DNA from: Echinococcus granulosus
Taxonomy: Eukaryota; Platyhelminthes; Cestoda; Cyclophyllidea; Taeniidae
Assembly (NCBI RefSeq): GCF_000524195.1
Contig: NW_020170441.1
Coordinates: 15,122-79,121, forward strand
DNA: 64,000 nucleotides
Reading direction: 5' to 3'
The notes beneath the pieces were generated by a model, which saw only the letters and a program-made list of their open reading frames with translations, ran no database searches and was not told the DNA's origin. Of this stretch, positions 62,401 to 64,000 are shown in pieces. Each line of letters opens with the position of its first letter. Within the stretch, counting starts at the first letter, position 1. A program made the position numbers and the translations under genes.

Positions 62401-64000
62401 TTCATTTGGAGTTGTGCATGAATGCATTCTGTTCTGTTACTTTCTCCTTGCCATATCAATCATTGTAAGGTATTGTTCTACTTATTTGAACTAGGTTTGG
62501 CAGATTATTTGCCTTGTCTCAACACAAAGCCCTGTCGATTGTGTTAGATATTCCGAATTACTAGCAAAACAAGAGCATGAAAGTAAGCTCTAGTTATACT
62601 TGGCCTGTTTCTATCGGTTTTGTCCAGTCAAATGGAAAATGTCGAAAATGCACTTACCTTCAGTGCCGAAACGGGGAAATCCTAGTGATGATGGTCATAG
62701 TGCATACCGTGTGTAGAGCTAAATTCTGTTCCTTATTAATTTTCTTCTTCCACACTCTCCGACCAAAAAAAAAAAAAAAACGACTGACCCGGATGAATAA
62801 ACAAGACGGTGCGTGACCTTACCAGCAAAGTTATCTCTGATTCCGGTACCGTAGTAGTAGCACAGAAGCGAAGCTATGATAGGTCAAGAAACGACGGCTA
62901 ATGGCTCTGCATGATTCACCCTTCGACCCGTGCCATCTCCGCAGCGTGCGCGCTAAACGTTTTGGGGCCTACGAGGGGGGTATGTGTAACTTTCCGCCTC
63001 CAACGCATCGCTTCAAGCCTTCTATTTCATCTCCTCACTGAATTCAAGCATTCGGTTAGCTTCCATCAGTTGTCATCTTTTCACATCCTGTTTGTAGTCA
63101 TTCTGCATATTTGGTCGCATCAAGGTCCACCCTACCAAATGGTGTTGGCACTCAAGAAACGCATTTATAAATACTCCTAGCTGTAATCCGACTATGCAGC
63201 AAACATCTATTTTCCACTAGCTTCTAAATTTGTTTCACAAAATTTGCCTTCATCGAGCGTCGTGTGTGTACACTTTTTGGGAATATTTGGAGTATTCTTA
63301 TTGAACCTTTAGTAAAGAATTTACCCCCTAAACCAAATAAATTTTTTTTTTTCTCTTGTCATTTAGGAAATACTCCTGACTATCGTAATCCGCATTACAG
63401 TATACCTATCTCTTTATGACCGCGATTGACTATTTTCGTTTTCTTCCCCCTATTTGTTCCCTTTACGTCTTCATTTATTCATGCTGGGGATAGTCTTTCG
63501 ACCTTTGTTTTGCTTCACGGTAATCGTTGATATGAACTCGGAATATGACCAAAATATCACTGATTTCCAATTTTTTTAAAAGCATCTTAACCCGTTGTCA
63601 ATATTTCTTCCTTACTCTATATTAACCTGGCATGTGCTATTATTGCACATGCTAGGCTCCACCACATGGTTTGAGATTGTCACGCGGGTATTGTCTCAGC
63701 GTTGCTGTTGTTTTGTTTCTTCTCGACTCCTCTAGGATTCATTTTCCCATGTAACTTTTGTCACACTATTGTTCACACCTTGGACCTTGATTAATTGTGG
63801 CTTTGACTAGATTAAAGTAGTGTTACAATGCCAACAGCAAAGCAACTCAATCCCTTGCTCCCAGTTGGATATGTGCATTATTTTGGTAGCACAAATCCTA
63901 TTGTGCAAAATACCACTTTATTAGTTTGATTAAATAATGCTCAAACTGGTTGTGTTCGATGTTTTTCTACTCGGGACATTTTCTTTTCCCTAGCACATGT
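62401..64000. other. Window end, nothing recognised
   Basis: Contains an A run of about 18 at 62764-62781 and a poly-T near 63344. Short ORFs (62577-62816, 62911-63180) are unrecognised. Confidence 0.4.

Noticed and set aside
1..64000. CRISPR arrays, bacterial operons, prophage or integrons
   Set aside because: No regular spacer-repeat array and no prokaryotic gene organisation; introns and animal gene families show eukaryotic nuclear DNA.
1..64000. tRNA and rRNA genes
   Set aside because: No cloverleaf with A- and B-box words or rRNA core was noticed by eye; a tRNA scan was not possible, so absence is not proven.

Overview
This is a nuclear window from an animal genome, and I infer a flatworm, most likely a taeniid-type tapeworm. 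Three things support this. Genes are split into many exons, several separated by introns of only 26-37 bp beside ordinary ones, as is well known in tapeworms and flukes. Intergenic DNA is AT-rich and loose. At least a dozen copies of one roughly 190 bp TG...CA repeat are scattered on both strands; they look like LTRs of a short non-coding retrotransposon (TRIM type), a class described from taeniid tapeworms. No species marker was seen, so this is inference. Two assembly gaps of 100 N (15791-15890, 26836-26935) are present.

Layout. 1000-6250 (-): complete choline/ethanolamine phosphotransferase (CEPT1/CHPT1 family), 8 exons, 418 aa. 7789-9797 (+): complete OXA1L mitochondrial insertase, 7 exons, 408 aa. 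10525-11302 (-): mitochondrial ribosomal protein mL48, first exon uncertain. 12-21 kb: no convincing gene, several LTR copies and one gap-broken full-length element. 21228-24484 (+): DEG/ENaC channel gene with an in-frame amber codon and changed hallmark residues, probably a pseudogene. 25684-27090 (-): poly-glutamate low-complexity ORF. 29096-31343 (+): unrecognised membrane-anchored Glu/Lys-rich protein, 601 aa over 4 exons, one intron apparently 26 bp. 31.3-38 kb: LTR copies, including a 1.09 kb full-length element without coding capacity. 38163-42878 (+): Rubicon-family autophagy regulator. 43977-44435: three LTR copies in alternating orientation. 44768-49229 (+): complete FTSJ3/Spb1 rRNA methyltransferase, 14 exons, 869 aa. 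49560-52023 (-): complete RSRC2, 7 exons, 398 aa. 52.5-64 kb: mostly non-coding, with a few unrecognised candidate exons, mainly on the minus strand.

The genes are mainly housekeeping ones for phospholipid synthesis, mitochondrial protein insertion and translation, ribosome biogenesis and RNA processing. They are independent transcription units with no operon logic. The convergent FTSJ3/RSRC2 pair has only 330 bp between stop codons. The most unusual points are the tiny introns (26 bp; a 31 bp GC-AG intron), the damaged or divergent DEG/ENaC gene, the dense LTR family with inverted pairs, and two Glu-rich genes about 2 kb apart. Exons were built by eye from splice consensus, reading-frame phase and remembered family patterns; no search or RNA data was available.
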